Positions 1 to 6,213 of a DNA stretch of 12,552 nucleotides are shown piece by piece. The stretch is from JBKPDV01 sp046728075 (lineage in GTDB: Bacteria > Acidobacteriota > Thermoanaerobaculia > UBA5066 > Gp7-AA6). Each line of letters begins with the position of its first letter. The first letter of the stretch is position 1. Location: positions 1 through 12,552 of the forward strand of contig JBKPDV010000070.1 of assembly GCA_046728075.1 (NCBI GenBank), written 5' to 3'. Made by a program: the position numbers and the translations under genes. A model generated the notes under the pieces. The model was not told the DNA's origin. It worked only from the letters and a program-made list of their open reading frames with translations, and ran no database searches.

Positions 1-1
1 G

Positions 2-814
2 CTCCGGGAGCTCGCCGAGCTGATGATTTCCGATGGGGAGCAGCGGAGGATCTGGTCGGGCCCGCCGCTGTCCTCCTGGGAGATTGGGATCGGAGCCGCT
101 CTCCTCGCGGCCGTTCTTTGCTGTCTGTTCGTCCCTGGCGCTGCGGCGCTTCCCGCCGTCGCACGTTGGCGGCGCGCGTTCGCGATGTCGGCGGTGGTTC
201 TGTCGGCGATCATGCTGGCGTCGCGTCTGGGTGTGGTGCAGCATCACCTCGTCGCTGTTCTTCCGCTCGCGCTGGGAACACTGGCGATTCTGTCTATTGA
301 GATCGCGCGACGCTGGAGACGGGCGATCCCTCTTCTCGCGGCAGCGGCGGTCGGATTTGCCCTGATCCTCGTCAGCTGGGACATCCGAATCGACCGCGGG
401 CTTCGCGCCTCCCAGGGCATCGGATTTTGGTCGAGCGCCGTCGACGATGTCGGTCGCTATCTTCAGTTGCACCCGGTCGCGCCGAGCCGACTCAAAATTC
501 TCAACTGGGGATTCCAGAGCAATCTTTACGTCAGCTCGGGAGGCGCAGTGCACGGCTCGGAGCTCTTCTGGGGCGCCACGAGGACGCGTTCCTCACGGAG
601 GAACACCTGGGAATCGGAGCTCCGCGACGGAGGGTCTTTCCTGCTCTTCTCGTTTCCGACCGGATCCGCTTTTCTTGATGCTGCGGCCCTAGGATTCACA
701 GAAGCTCTCCAGAAACACGAAGGTCCCCGCCGGGAAACGCGCTTCCTGGACCGGTCCGGTTCTCTCGTCGCCTTGCTCATCGAGATCGAGCCCGCCGCGC
801 AGCCGCGACTCTGA
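2..814 (+). CDS. C-terminal part of a polytopic membrane protein, possibly a GT-C (ArnT/PMT-like) glycosyltransferase; 5' end outside window
   Basis: The reading frame is already open at base 2, and the first ATG (base 23) has no good ribosome-binding site, so the gene most likely begins left of the window. The visible part starts with several hydrophobic helices (roughly residues 20-125 counted from the ATG at 23). These include a V-V-Q-H-H-L-V-A-V-L-P-L stretch, reminiscent of the helix in ArnT/PMT-type glycosyltransferases where a basic or His residue precedes the last membrane helices. About 140 residues of soluble, probably extracytoplasmic, domain follow. That arrangement fits the C-terminal end of a lipid-linked-sugar glycosyltransferase, but no catalytic Asp motif is in view because the N-terminal part is missing, so the family call is tentative. 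It ends with TGA and is convergent with the Sel1 gene, 31 nt away; no clear terminator hairpin lies between them. Confidence 0.6.
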   Translation, partial: LRELAELMISDGEQRRIWSGPPLSSWEIGIGAALLAAVLCCLFVPGAAALPAVARWRRAFAMSAVVLSAIMLASRLGVVQHHLVAVLPLALGTLAILSIEIARRWRRAIPLLAAAAVGFALILVSWDIRIDRGLRASQGIGFWSSAVDDVGRYLQLHPVAPSRLKILNWGFQSNLYVSSGGAVHGSELFWGATRTRSSRRNTWESELRDGGSFLLFSFPTGSAFLDAAALGFTEALQKHEGPRRETRFLDRSGSLVALLIEIEPAAQPRL

Positions 815-845
815 CACTCCGGTCGGAAGGGACGAGCGGACTCCG

Positions 846-2354
846 TCACTTTCCCTTCTTCGCGCAGGCCCGTTCGAAGCCGAGCGCGCACGCTTTGCGG
901 TGCAGGTCCGCGGCGCGGCGGCGGTCGCGGGCGACTCCCGTCCCCTTTTCGTAAGCGATGCTGAGGTCATAACAGCCTTCGCCGTCGCCGCCCTGACAGG
1001 CCTTGTCAAGAAAGGAGGCGGCTTTCGCCGGGTCGGCCTCGACACCCGCCCCGCCGCCGAAGACGGCCGCGGCGTTGAAGCAGCCGAAGGAGTCGCCGCG
1101 CTCGCAGCCGAGTTCGGAAAGCCTCAGCCCGGTCGCCGCATCTTTCTCGACCCCGTCGCCGGCGAGGTAGAGCGCTCCGAGGAGCGAGCAGGCGCGCGAG
1201 CGGTTCTCATCGGCATTGACGTCGTCGGGGTCCGGCTTGCGGTCGCACGCGCTCTGAAAAATCGGGGCGGCCCGCGCCGCGTTCTTCCCGACGCCGATTC
1301 CGTCACGGTAGGCGCGTCCGACGTTCAGACAGCCTCCCAGATTGGAGGGCTGACAGCTCGTGCCCTCGCAGCCCCGCTGATAGAGCGCGAACGCCCGCGC
1401 ACTGTCCTTCTTGACGCCCCGGCCGTTCTCGTAATGGAAGCCGAGATTCGTGCAGGCGGTCGAGCTGCCCGAATCGCACGCCTGCCCGTACAGGGCGACG
1501 GCGCGGGAGACGTCCCGGGCGGTCCCGCGGCCCTCATCGGCCATCAGGCCGACGTTGTAGCAGCCGCGCGCGTCGCCGAGATCGCAGCCCTTGATGTAGA
1601 GCGCCGTGGCGCGGCGATCGTCTTTCTTGACGAGCTTGGCCGTCGCATAGAGGAAAGCGAGGTGCGCGCAGCCGGCTCCGCTTCCGAGCTCGCACGACCG
1701 CTCCAACAGCGCGACGGCGTCTTGGCCTCGACCCGCCGTGTCCATCAGGCGCAGCCCGCCGTACGCGCACGCCTCGGCGGAGCCGGCCCGGCAGGCGGTC
1801 TGAAAAATCTCGAGCGCGCGATCCCGGTCCGTTCCCCGGTTGCGGCTCCACAGAGTCCAGGCCTGGCGGAAGCAGCCGCTCGGGATCCCCGCGCCGCAGC
1901 TCCTTTCGTAGAACACGTCCTGGTCGACCGGAACGAGTTTCGCTTCGACGGTCTGGCCGGCCCGGCGGAGAATGATCTGCACCGGGTCGCAGGAGCGGCT
2001 GTAAGCCGAGTCGCCGAGCTCGCAGTCATTCGTGATGCGGACGGTGCCGATCTGTTCGATGACGTCGTTGGCAAGAATCCCCGCCGCTGCCGCCGGGCTT
2101 CCGGGAAGCACTTCCGTGACGACGGCTCCTTTGGCGCCCTCCGGAAGCCCGAGTTTCAGCCGCAGCTGCCGCGTAATCGGACCTGCCTCCAGACCGAGAG
2201 TCCCGCGCTCGCACCGCGGGGCCCGTTCCGTCCCTCCCTTGCTTGGCGGCGGTGCGGATGGAGGTGACGTGGCGCAGGCGGCCGCGAGGACTCCGGCGCC
2301 CACCAGGAGCGCCGCATGGAGCTCGCGGAGAATCCATCTCTCAGTCGAGATCAT
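846..2354 (-). CDS. PDZ-domain Sel1-repeat (HcpA-like) putative lipoprotein
   Basis: A 502-residue protein. The N-terminus has a hydrophobic segment ending in V-L-A-A-A-C at Cys27, a lipobox-like signal, followed by a Pro/Ser-rich linker; this predicts a lipid-anchored, periplasm-facing protein. Residues about 52-143 look like a PDZ domain, with G-A-V-V-T-E-V-L-P-G-S-P-A-A-A-A-G and then N-D-V-I. From about residue 147 to the end there are some nine Sel1-like alpha/alpha repeats with the A-x-x-L-Y-x-x-A-C-x-x-G-x-x-x-G-C-x-N-L-G signature. Paired cysteines inside the repeats are typical of disulfide-bonded Helicobacter Hcp-type proteins. Such proteins are scaffolds, and no enzymatic function can be assigned. 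The start is ATG at 2354 with AGAAGG two bases upstream, rather close; no other in-frame ATG would keep the signal peptide. A long plus-strand frame over the same bases is a GC-codon shadow. Confidence 0.9.
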   Translation of the reverse strand: MISTERWILRELHAALLVGAGVLAAACATSPPSAPPPSKGGTERAPRCERGTLGLEAGPITRQLRLKLGLPEGAKGAVVTEVLPGSPAAAAGILANDVIEQIGTVRITNDCELGDSAYSRSCDPVQIILRRAGQTVEAKLVPVDQDVFYERSCGAGIPSGCFRQAWTLWSRNRGTDRDRALEIFQTACRAGSAEACAYGGLRLMDTAGRGQDAVALLERSCELGSGAGCAHLAFLYATAKLVKKDDRRATALYIKGCDLGDARGCYNVGLMADEGRGTARDVSRAVALYGQACDSGSSTACTNLGFHYENGRGVKKDSARAFALYQRGCEGTSCQPSNLGGCLNVGRAYRDGIGVGKNAARAAPIFQSACDRKPDPDDVNADENRSRACSLLGALYLAGDGVEKDAATGLRLSELGCERGDSFGCFNAAAVFGGGAGVEADPAKAASFLDKACQGGDGEGCYDLSIAYEKGTGVARDRRRAADLHRKACALGFERACAKKGK

Positions 2355-2440
2355 TTCCTTCTGGATCTGGTTGATGTCCGATTATCGCAGGAAGCGGCCG
2401 GCGAATGCGGGCGGGATAGAATCCGATGCAGAGGTGCACG

Positions 2441-2620
2441 ATGTCCAAGCAACTCACATGCGGAGAGTTGATGCCGGGATGCAAGACGGTCATCGAGGGT
2501 CAGGACGAAAACGAGGTCATGGCGCGCGCGGCCGAGCATGCCAAAAAAGACCACCAGGTCGAGAACATTCCGCCGGAGTTGGTCGCACAGGTCCGGGCGG
2601 CCATCAAAGAGAAGCGCTAG
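2441..2620 (+). CDS. DUF1059 family small protein
   Basis: A 59-residue protein that matches DUF1059 by recognition. It has an N-terminal strand with C-G-E-L-M-P-G-C (two cysteines spaced as in the family), an acidic E-G-Q-D-E-N-E-V stretch, A-E-H-A-K-K-D-H with two histidines, and a C-terminal helix of P-P-E-L-V-A-Q-V-R type. The family is widespread in bacteria and has been described as a putative small metal-binding protein; its function is not established. The start is placed at 2441 because GAGGTG (2431-2436) lies four bases upstream; an in-frame ATG at 2426 has no comparable site and would add only five residues. It is divergent from the Sel1 gene and convergent with the next minus-strand frame, the two stops being three bases apart. 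Confidence 0.85.
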   Translation: MSKQLTCGELMPGCKTVIEGQDENEVMARAAEHAKKDHQVENIPPELVAQVRAAIKEKR

Positions 2621-2623
2621 CCG

Positions 2624-2920
2624 TTAGCGTTTCGAGACTCCCGCCTCGATCCACTCGCGGAGGCGGCGCTCGACGTAAGGGAACAAAGGGTTGCACGTCA
2701 GCCGGAGGAGCTGGTCCATTCCTACGATCAAGCCCGATCTCTCTCCCCGCGGCGCGAGCACGCCCAGCCGCACGCCGTAGAACTCACGCGGATCGGGGTC
2801 CGTCCCATAGGCCGAGCGCCGGTTGGCGGCGCGCGTCGAACGCGCGCACGAGGACGACCGTCGCGAGTACGAGCGCCGCGGCAAGCAGAGTCCCCCAAGC
2901 CACGTCAGCAGCCGCCGCAT
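2624..2920 (-). pseudogene. Small frame, probably a frameshifted remnant with an N-terminal membrane anchor
   Basis: The open frame encodes 98 residues, starts at ATG 2920 with AGAGG four bases upstream, and ends with TAA at 2624-2626. I do not recognise the product. Residues 11-38 are very rich in Arg and Ser, typical of an off-frame reading of GC-rich DNA. Over the same bases (about 2820-2890, minus strand) the neighbouring frame reads as a good membrane helix, with T-L-L-A-A-A-L-V-L-A-T-V-V-L-V-R-A-F. Joining M-R-R-L-L-T-W-L-G-G to that helix needs one extra G in the run of five at about 2889-2893. A second shift near 2775-2790 would be needed to return to the D-P-R-E-F-Y-G-V frame. So this is either a gene inactivated by compensating indels, a sequence error, or a chance frame. 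The C-terminal 50 residues look more protein-like but match no family I can name. Confidence 0.35.
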
Positions 2921-3209
2921 CGAGCCTCTTTCGAATCTCGATCGACCGGAAGAACCGATCGCAGCGGGTTGAGTTGGATTTGGATCAGGGTCAAGATCAT
3001 ACGGGACCGACGCCGATCGTTCTGCCGATCGAATCGAGAATCGTCCGCAGCTTCATCCAGGCACCGGCTTTCTGAACACGCCTTGGCCCCAGGAAGAGAT
3101 CGAACCGCAGACCTGTTAAAATGGGTGACTCGATCCCTTCAAAATTGAGTCAAGGCTTCTGCGGGCTTTGATAGGGGATTTTCCAACCGGGTACGCTGAG
3201 AGGACACGA
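2921..3209. promoter_or_regulatory. Divergent intergenic region upstream of desaturase 1
   Basis: The 289 bases between the minus-strand remnant and desaturase 1 contain no convincing gene. An inverted repeat TGACTC (3126-3131) / GAGTCA (3147-3152) with a 15-base spacer lies 58-84 bases before the desaturase start. TAAAAT at 3117-3122 resembles a -10 box but has no good -35 at the right distance. The repeat could be an operator; this is a weak call from position and symmetry alone. The inverted repeat found before the two LysR genes is not present here. Confidence 0.3.
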
Positions 3210-4349
3210 ATGATGCAGGCGCGGCAAAAAGACTGGGTGAACATACTGTTTCTTTCCTTGACTCCCGTGATTGGGGTGTTGGGGACGGCGGCCTACGCGA
3301 TGACCTACGGGGTTCGCTGGTGGGAGCCGACGCTTTTCTTCGTGCTCTTCGGGCTGGTCAGCTTTTCGGTGACCGCGGGCTACCATCGCTGCTTCGCCCA
3401 CAAGGCTTATGTGAGTCAACCGGCTCTGCAGGCGTTCTATCTCTTTTTCGGGGCGATGGCTCTCCAGAACTCGGCCCTGAAATGGTCCTCGGATCACCGG
3501 GATCATCACCGACACGTGGACAAGGACTGGGACCCTTACAGCATCAAGCGCGGGGGACTGTGGGCCCACATCCTGTGGCTTTTCTACAAGGAACCGGCCG
3601 AGCACTCCTACGAGAACGTTCCCGACCTGAAGGAGAACCGTCTGGTCCAATGGCAATACCGGCTGAACAACTGGATCGGGATCGTCGTGGGCCTCGGTCT
3701 CCCGACTCTCATCGGCGCGCTGTTCGGCCGGCCTCTGGGGGGACTGCTGTGGGGGGGCTTTCTGCGGATCGTCCTGATCCACCACACGACCTTCCTGGTC
3801 AATTCGGTGGCACATCTGTACGGCACCCGGCCCTATACGGAGGAGAACTCCGCGCGGGACAACGGATTGCTCGCCTTCGTCACCAACGGCGAGGGGTACC
3901 ACAACTTTCATCACAAGTTCCCGTCGGACTTCCGCAACGGCGTGCGCTGGTACCAGTGGGATCCCACGAAGTGGCTGATCGCGGTGTTGCGGTTCGCGGG
4001 CCTTGCCCGCGACCTGAGGAAGACGCCCAAAGCCGTGATCGAGAAGTCTCGCCTGCGCATGAAGCTCCAGAAAGCGGAAGCGCGGCTCCGCGAGGCTCCC
4101 GCGGGAATCGCGGAGACGATCCGGCCGCGTCTGGATCGGGCCCATCAGGCGCTCGACCGCGCGGTCGAGCTCTGGCATGAGGTGGACGCGAAACGCCGGG
4201 ACCTGCTCGCCCGTGGAAGAACGGCCTCCTCGGACCTCGCGCGGTCCTGGAAGCAAACACTCCGCGAGTCTCGAGCATCTCTCTCTGCTGCTCGCCAGGA
4301 ATGGCGCGAGGCGGCCCGGCTGCTGTCTCAGATTCCCGAGGGGGTTTAG
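3210..4349 (+). CDS. Acyl-CoA / fatty acid delta-9-type desaturase with charged C-terminal tail (copy 1)
   Basis: A 379-residue membrane di-iron desaturase of the stearoyl-CoA desaturase (OLE1/DesC) family, which introduces a cis double bond into a saturated acyl chain using O2 and electrons from a reductase. All three histidine boxes are present: H-R-C-F-A-H (59-64), H-R-D-H-H (96-100) and H-N-F-H-H (231-235), plus N-S-V-A-H (198-202), which typically supplies another metal ligand. Hydrophobic helices lie at about 11-33, 40-55, 73-90 and 153-195. Residues about 280-379 form an Arg/Lys/Glu/Ala-rich, probably coiled-coil tail beyond the usual catalytic core. The start at ATG 3210 is chosen because GAGAGG (3198-3203) is six bases upstream; an in-frame TTG at 3168 lacks this. 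The OsmC-like gene begins 23 bases after its stop, suggesting cotranscription. A close paralogue lies at 11323-12507. Confidence 0.95.
   Translation: MMQARQKDWVNILFLSLTPVIGVLGTAAYAMTYGVRWWEPTLFFVLFGLVSFSVTAGYHRCFAHKAYVSQPALQAFYLFFGAMALQNSALKWSSDHRDHHRHVDKDWDPYSIKRGGLWAHILWLFYKEPAEHSYENVPDLKENRLVQWQYRLNNWIGIVVGLGLPTLIGALFGRPLGGLLWGGFLRIVLIHHTTFLVNSVAHLYGTRPYTEENSARDNGLLAFVTNGEGYHNFHHKFPSDFRNGVRWYQWDPTKWLIAVLRFAGLARDLRKTPKAVIEKSRLRMKLQKAEARLREAPAGIAETIRPRLDRAHQALDRAVELWHEVDAKRRDLLARGRTASSDLARSWKQTLRESRASLSAARQEWREAARLLSQIPEGV
3324..3442 (+). repeat. Near-identical DNA tract shared with desaturase 2 (partner 11482-11600)
   Basis: Over 119 bases covering the first histidine box, the two desaturase genes differ at a single base (3419 versus 11577), including 95 consecutive identical bases (3324-3418 and 11482-11576). 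Flanking coding sequence shows frequent synonymous differences, so this tract stands out from the rest of the paralogue alignment. Confidence 0.85.
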
Positions 4350-4372
4350 CTCACCGTCGCCGCCGAGGGGAG

Positions 4373-4861
4373 ATGAGCGACGTCGTCTATCGATCGGAAG
4401 TCCGGATCGAGCGGGTGAAGGGCCCCATCCGGAAGGCCTACCTGCCGGCCGAGAAGGAGCCGGTGATCTTCGGCGTGCACGGCGCGGTCGCGGAGCATTA
4501 CAAGGTGTCGCCGGACGCCTTCGAGCCCCGAGCGACGACTCTCGACTACGTGGTCGCTGCGGCCGCGGGTTGACTGACCGGCACCTTTGGAGGCGCGCTG
4601 GAGGCGCGCAAGGTTTCTGCGGCCGGCGGTCGGCTCTCGGCAAACGCGGTGGGGGAGGTCGAAAAGGAAGAGGGCGTCCTCGTGATCCGGCGGATCCATG
4701 TCCGGATGAATCTCCAGGCTTCTGCCGCAGACCGCGAAACCGCGGAACGAGTACACGGCATCTATCGCGAGAGCTGCCCCGTCTACCGCTCCTTGAAGTC
4801 GGCCATCGCGATCACGACCGAGCTCGTTTTCGAGACTCTGGTCGAGCCAGGCGACTCCTGA
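4373..4861 (+). CDS. OsmC-family peroxidase-like selenoprotein, TGA (4571-4573) read as selenocysteine 67
   Basis: The frame starts at ATG 4373 just after a G-rich purine run (4365-4372) and is interrupted by TGA at 4571-4573. The same frame continues uninterrupted to TGA 4859-4861, giving 162 residues, the usual OsmC size. Residues 53-66 read R-A-T-T-L-D-Y-V-V-A-A-A-A-G; the next residue in OsmC/Ohr-type proteins is the catalytic Cys, here the TGA, followed by L-T-G-T-F-G-G-A-L-E-A-R. The second family cysteine is intact in E-S-C-P-V-Y-R-S-L (Cys135). OsmC/Ohr enzymes reduce organic hydroperoxides with this Cys pair, and Sec would replace the peroxidatic one. A SECIS-like hairpin follows at 4583-4614. 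A read-through of a dead gene is less likely, because the TGA falls on the one residue where Sec makes chemical sense. OsmC-like selenoproteins have been reported before from metagenomes. Likely in an operon with desaturase 1. Confidence 0.88.
4583..4614 (+). promoter_or_regulatory. Putative bacterial SECIS element in the OsmC-like gene
   Basis: Immediately downstream of the in-frame TGA, GCGCGC (4593-4598) pairs perfectly with GCGCGC (4604-4609) around a five-base loop UGGAG (4599-4603). An outer helix ACCUU (4583-4587) / AAGGU (4610-4614) encloses it, leaving a five-base bulge on the 5' side. The loop starts 25 bases after the TGA and has G as its second base. Both fit the published bacterial SECIS description: a stem-loop within the coding region, a loop about 16-37 nt from the UGA, and a G among the first two loop bases. 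Hairpins are common in GC-rich DNA, so the support comes from position plus the matching element in the neighbouring gene. Confidence 0.7.
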
Positions 4862-4878
4862 GCCGATAGACCCTCAGG
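4857..4878. terminator. Possible short bidirectional terminator between convergent selenoprotein genes
   Basis: CCTGAG (4857-4862) and CTCAGG (4873-4878) form a six-base inverted repeat with a ten-base loop, exactly across the junction of the two convergent genes. Each arm contains the TGA stop of one of them. There is no T-tract on either side, so intrinsic termination would be weak at best. Confidence 0.25.
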
Positions 4879-5242
4879 ACGTTCCGCTCTTCAATAGCTG
4901 GTCGAGCTCCCGGCGCACGTCCTCCATCTTGACCTCGTGATCGGGCTGTTTCCAGAGAACCTTGCCGTCCGAGGAGCGGATGACGAGGCCGTGGTTTTCG
5001 AACCCGAGCTCCTTGACGACCTTCTTGTTCTCCGGAGTCGTCGCGTCGAGATTCTGTCCGCGAGCCTTTCCCTTGTACTCCTGCTCCAACCCGCTCACGG
5101 CGGGCTTGACCTTTGCGCAGATCGGTCAGCCAGGCAGGTAGTAATAGGTGACTTCGAGCGGGCCGGTTTTCTCCGGTCTCGCGACGGCGAGAACGGCCGA
5201 AAAAGCAACCAGGGCTCCCAGAAGCAGCACGCGTCGGGTCAT
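4874..5242 (-). CDS. Secreted thioredoxin-like selenoprotein, TGA (5126-5128) read as selenocysteine 39 in a UxxC motif
   Basis: ATG 5242 follows GGGGAGG (5247-5253) with a four-base spacer and opens a 122-residue frame ending with TGA at 4874-4876. Residues 1-21 are a signal peptide (R-R, then a hydrophobic run, ending A-V-A). Residues 30-38 read E-V-T-Y-Y-Y-L-P-G, a thioredoxin beta strand leading into the active site. The next codon is TGA, then P-I-C-A-K-V-K-P. The motif is therefore U39-P-I-C42, a CxxC with the nucleophilic Cys replaced. The rest (L-E-Q-E-Y..., G-L-V-I-R-S-S-D-G-K-V-L-W, C-terminal helix) is thioredoxin-like. The normal cis-Pro is not obvious: N-H-G precedes the L-V-I strand where T-P is usual. 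Stopping at TGA would leave a 38-residue peptide with no function, and a separate downstream start (GTG at 5098) would lack the active site. A SECIS-like hairpin follows at 5088-5106. Probably a periplasmic thiol or peroxide-related oxidoreductase; its partner is unknown. Confidence 0.87.
5088..5106 (-). promoter_or_regulatory. Putative bacterial SECIS element in the thioredoxin-like gene
   Basis: On the minus strand AGCCCGC (5106-5100) pairs with GCGGGUU (5094-5088), seven pairs including one G-U, around a five-base loop CGUGA (5099-5095). The loop begins 26 bases after the in-frame TGA and has G as its second base. Distance, loop size and the G position nearly match the element in the convergent OsmC-like gene, although stem and loop sequences differ, which argues against simple copying. 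Confidence 0.7.
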
Positions 5243-5402
5243 AGAGCCTCCCCTTTCGGGGGAGCATAGCCCGGATTCCGGCGGCCCGAGGCCGTCCGAT
5301 CTCGGGCGCCCGCACGTCCACGGAGTGTTCGGACATATTCCTTGCACCTTCCTGACGTCGTCTCGGCGCGACCGAAAACTATCGTCACCGCAGGAGGCTC
5401 GC
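5243..5402. promoter_or_regulatory. Divergent promoter region between thioredoxin-like selenoprotein and cytochrome genes
   Basis: These 160 bases lack a convincing gene and must hold the promoters of both divergent genes if each is transcribed on its own. Strong Shine-Dalgarno sequences lie at both ends (GGGGAGG on the minus strand at 5247-5253, AGGAGG at 5392-5397 on the plus strand). I see no clear sigma-70 -10/-35 pair or operator symmetry. Confidence 0.4.
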
Positions 5403-6173
5403 ATGATGCCGTCGCGCTCTCGCCTTTTCCTTCCGTCGCTCTTCGCACTTGGAGTCCTGGGCGCGGCCGCGCTCGCGCGCGCGCAGGAGTGGACCTGGCC
5501 GGAGAAGCCCGTGAATCTCAAGGTCCTGCCCAAGGAGTTCACCGGCAAGAGACTGAGTCCCATCATGAAAGGCTTTACGCGCTCGCTCGGAGTTCGCTGC
5601 ACCTATTGTCACGTCGGTGAGGAAGGCAAGCCGCTTTCCACCTACGATTTCGCATCGGATCAGAACCCGAACAAGGACCGCGCGCGCGAGATGTATCGAA
5701 TGCTCGGAGACATCAGCGACCATCTGAAGAAGATTCCGCCGAGCGGCGACAAACGCGTCAACATGTGGTGTCACACGTGCCATCAGGGGAGGCCGCGTCC
5801 GACGACTCTCGAGGAGGACCTGGGGGAGACGTATCGGCGATCGGGAGTGACCTCTGCTCTCGCGCGATATCGCGAGCTCCGGGAGCGCTATTACGGAAGG
5901 GGAGCGTACGACTTCGGCGAGGGCTCGCTGAACGCCTTCGGACACGAGCTGCTCGAAAAGGGGGATTCCGATGGCGCGATCGCCGTATTGCGCCTCAACA
6001 CGTCGCAGTTTCCCCAGTCCGGCAGTGTCTGAGTCAGCCTGGCCGAGGGATATCTCGCGGCAGGACAGAAGACGCTGGCTCAGATCTACTACCGCAAGTC
6101 TCTCGAGGTCGATCCGCAGAACTCTGACGCGTTGGCCAAGCTCCGCAAGCTCGAGGAAAAAACGCCGGACTAG
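5403..6173 (+). CDS. Secreted diheme c-type cytochrome with C-terminal TPRs, interrupted by in-frame TGA at 6030-6032
   Basis: ATG 5403 follows AGGAGG (5392-5397) at five bases. Residues 1-28 are a signal peptide ending A-R-A-Q, so the protein acts outside the cytoplasm. Two haem c sites are visible, C-T-Y-C-H (66-70) and C-H-T-C-H (123-127). The surrounding sequence, with M-K-x-F-T-R-S-L-G-V-R-C-x-Y-C-H and N-M-W-C-H-T-C-H-Q-G, resembles the reaction-centre cytochrome c subunit-like proteins common in non-phototrophic Acidobacteriota; no photosynthesis is implied. From about residue 175 the sequence becomes TPR-like (A-F-G-H-E-L-L-E-K-G-D-S-D-G-A). Codon 210 is TGA (6030-6032), giving 209 residues if it stops. 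The frame continues for 46 codons as a good second TPR (V-S-L-A-E-G-Y-L-A-A-G-Q ... V-D-P-Q-N) to TAG 6171-6173. Homologous TPRs carry an aromatic residue at the TGA position, so a TGG-to-TGA nonsense change is the simplest explanation. Confidence 0.85.
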
Positions 6174-6213
6174 AGCTGCCGTGGGAAGAGAGAAATGGTT
6201 CGGCGGCGGAGAC

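Noticed and set aside
900..2267. Long plus-strand open frame (455 codons) opposite the Sel1 gene
   Set aside because: Its composition is Ala/Arg/Val-rich without domain signatures, whereas the minus strand shows clear signal peptide, PDZ and Sel1 repeats. It is a codon-bias shadow.
3090..3116. GGTTCGATC on the minus strand, resembling a tRNA T-loop
   Set aside because: The flanking five bases do not pair into a T-stem, and no anticodon arm or acceptor stem can be built around it.
3150..4643. Minus-strand frame of 497 codons across desaturase 1
   Set aside because: The plus strand has all desaturase histidine boxes; the minus frame is Pro/Arg-rich with no recognisable domain, and a similar shadow appears opposite desaturase 2.
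4571..6032. Genome-wide reassignment of TGA to tryptophan as the explanation for the three in-frame TGAs
   Set aside because: TGA clearly terminates several genes here (814, the Sel1 gene at 846, GlsB at 8217, the DsbA-like gene at 11326), and Trp is encoded by TGG throughout. Two of the three TGAs sit at catalytic Cys positions, not Trp positions.
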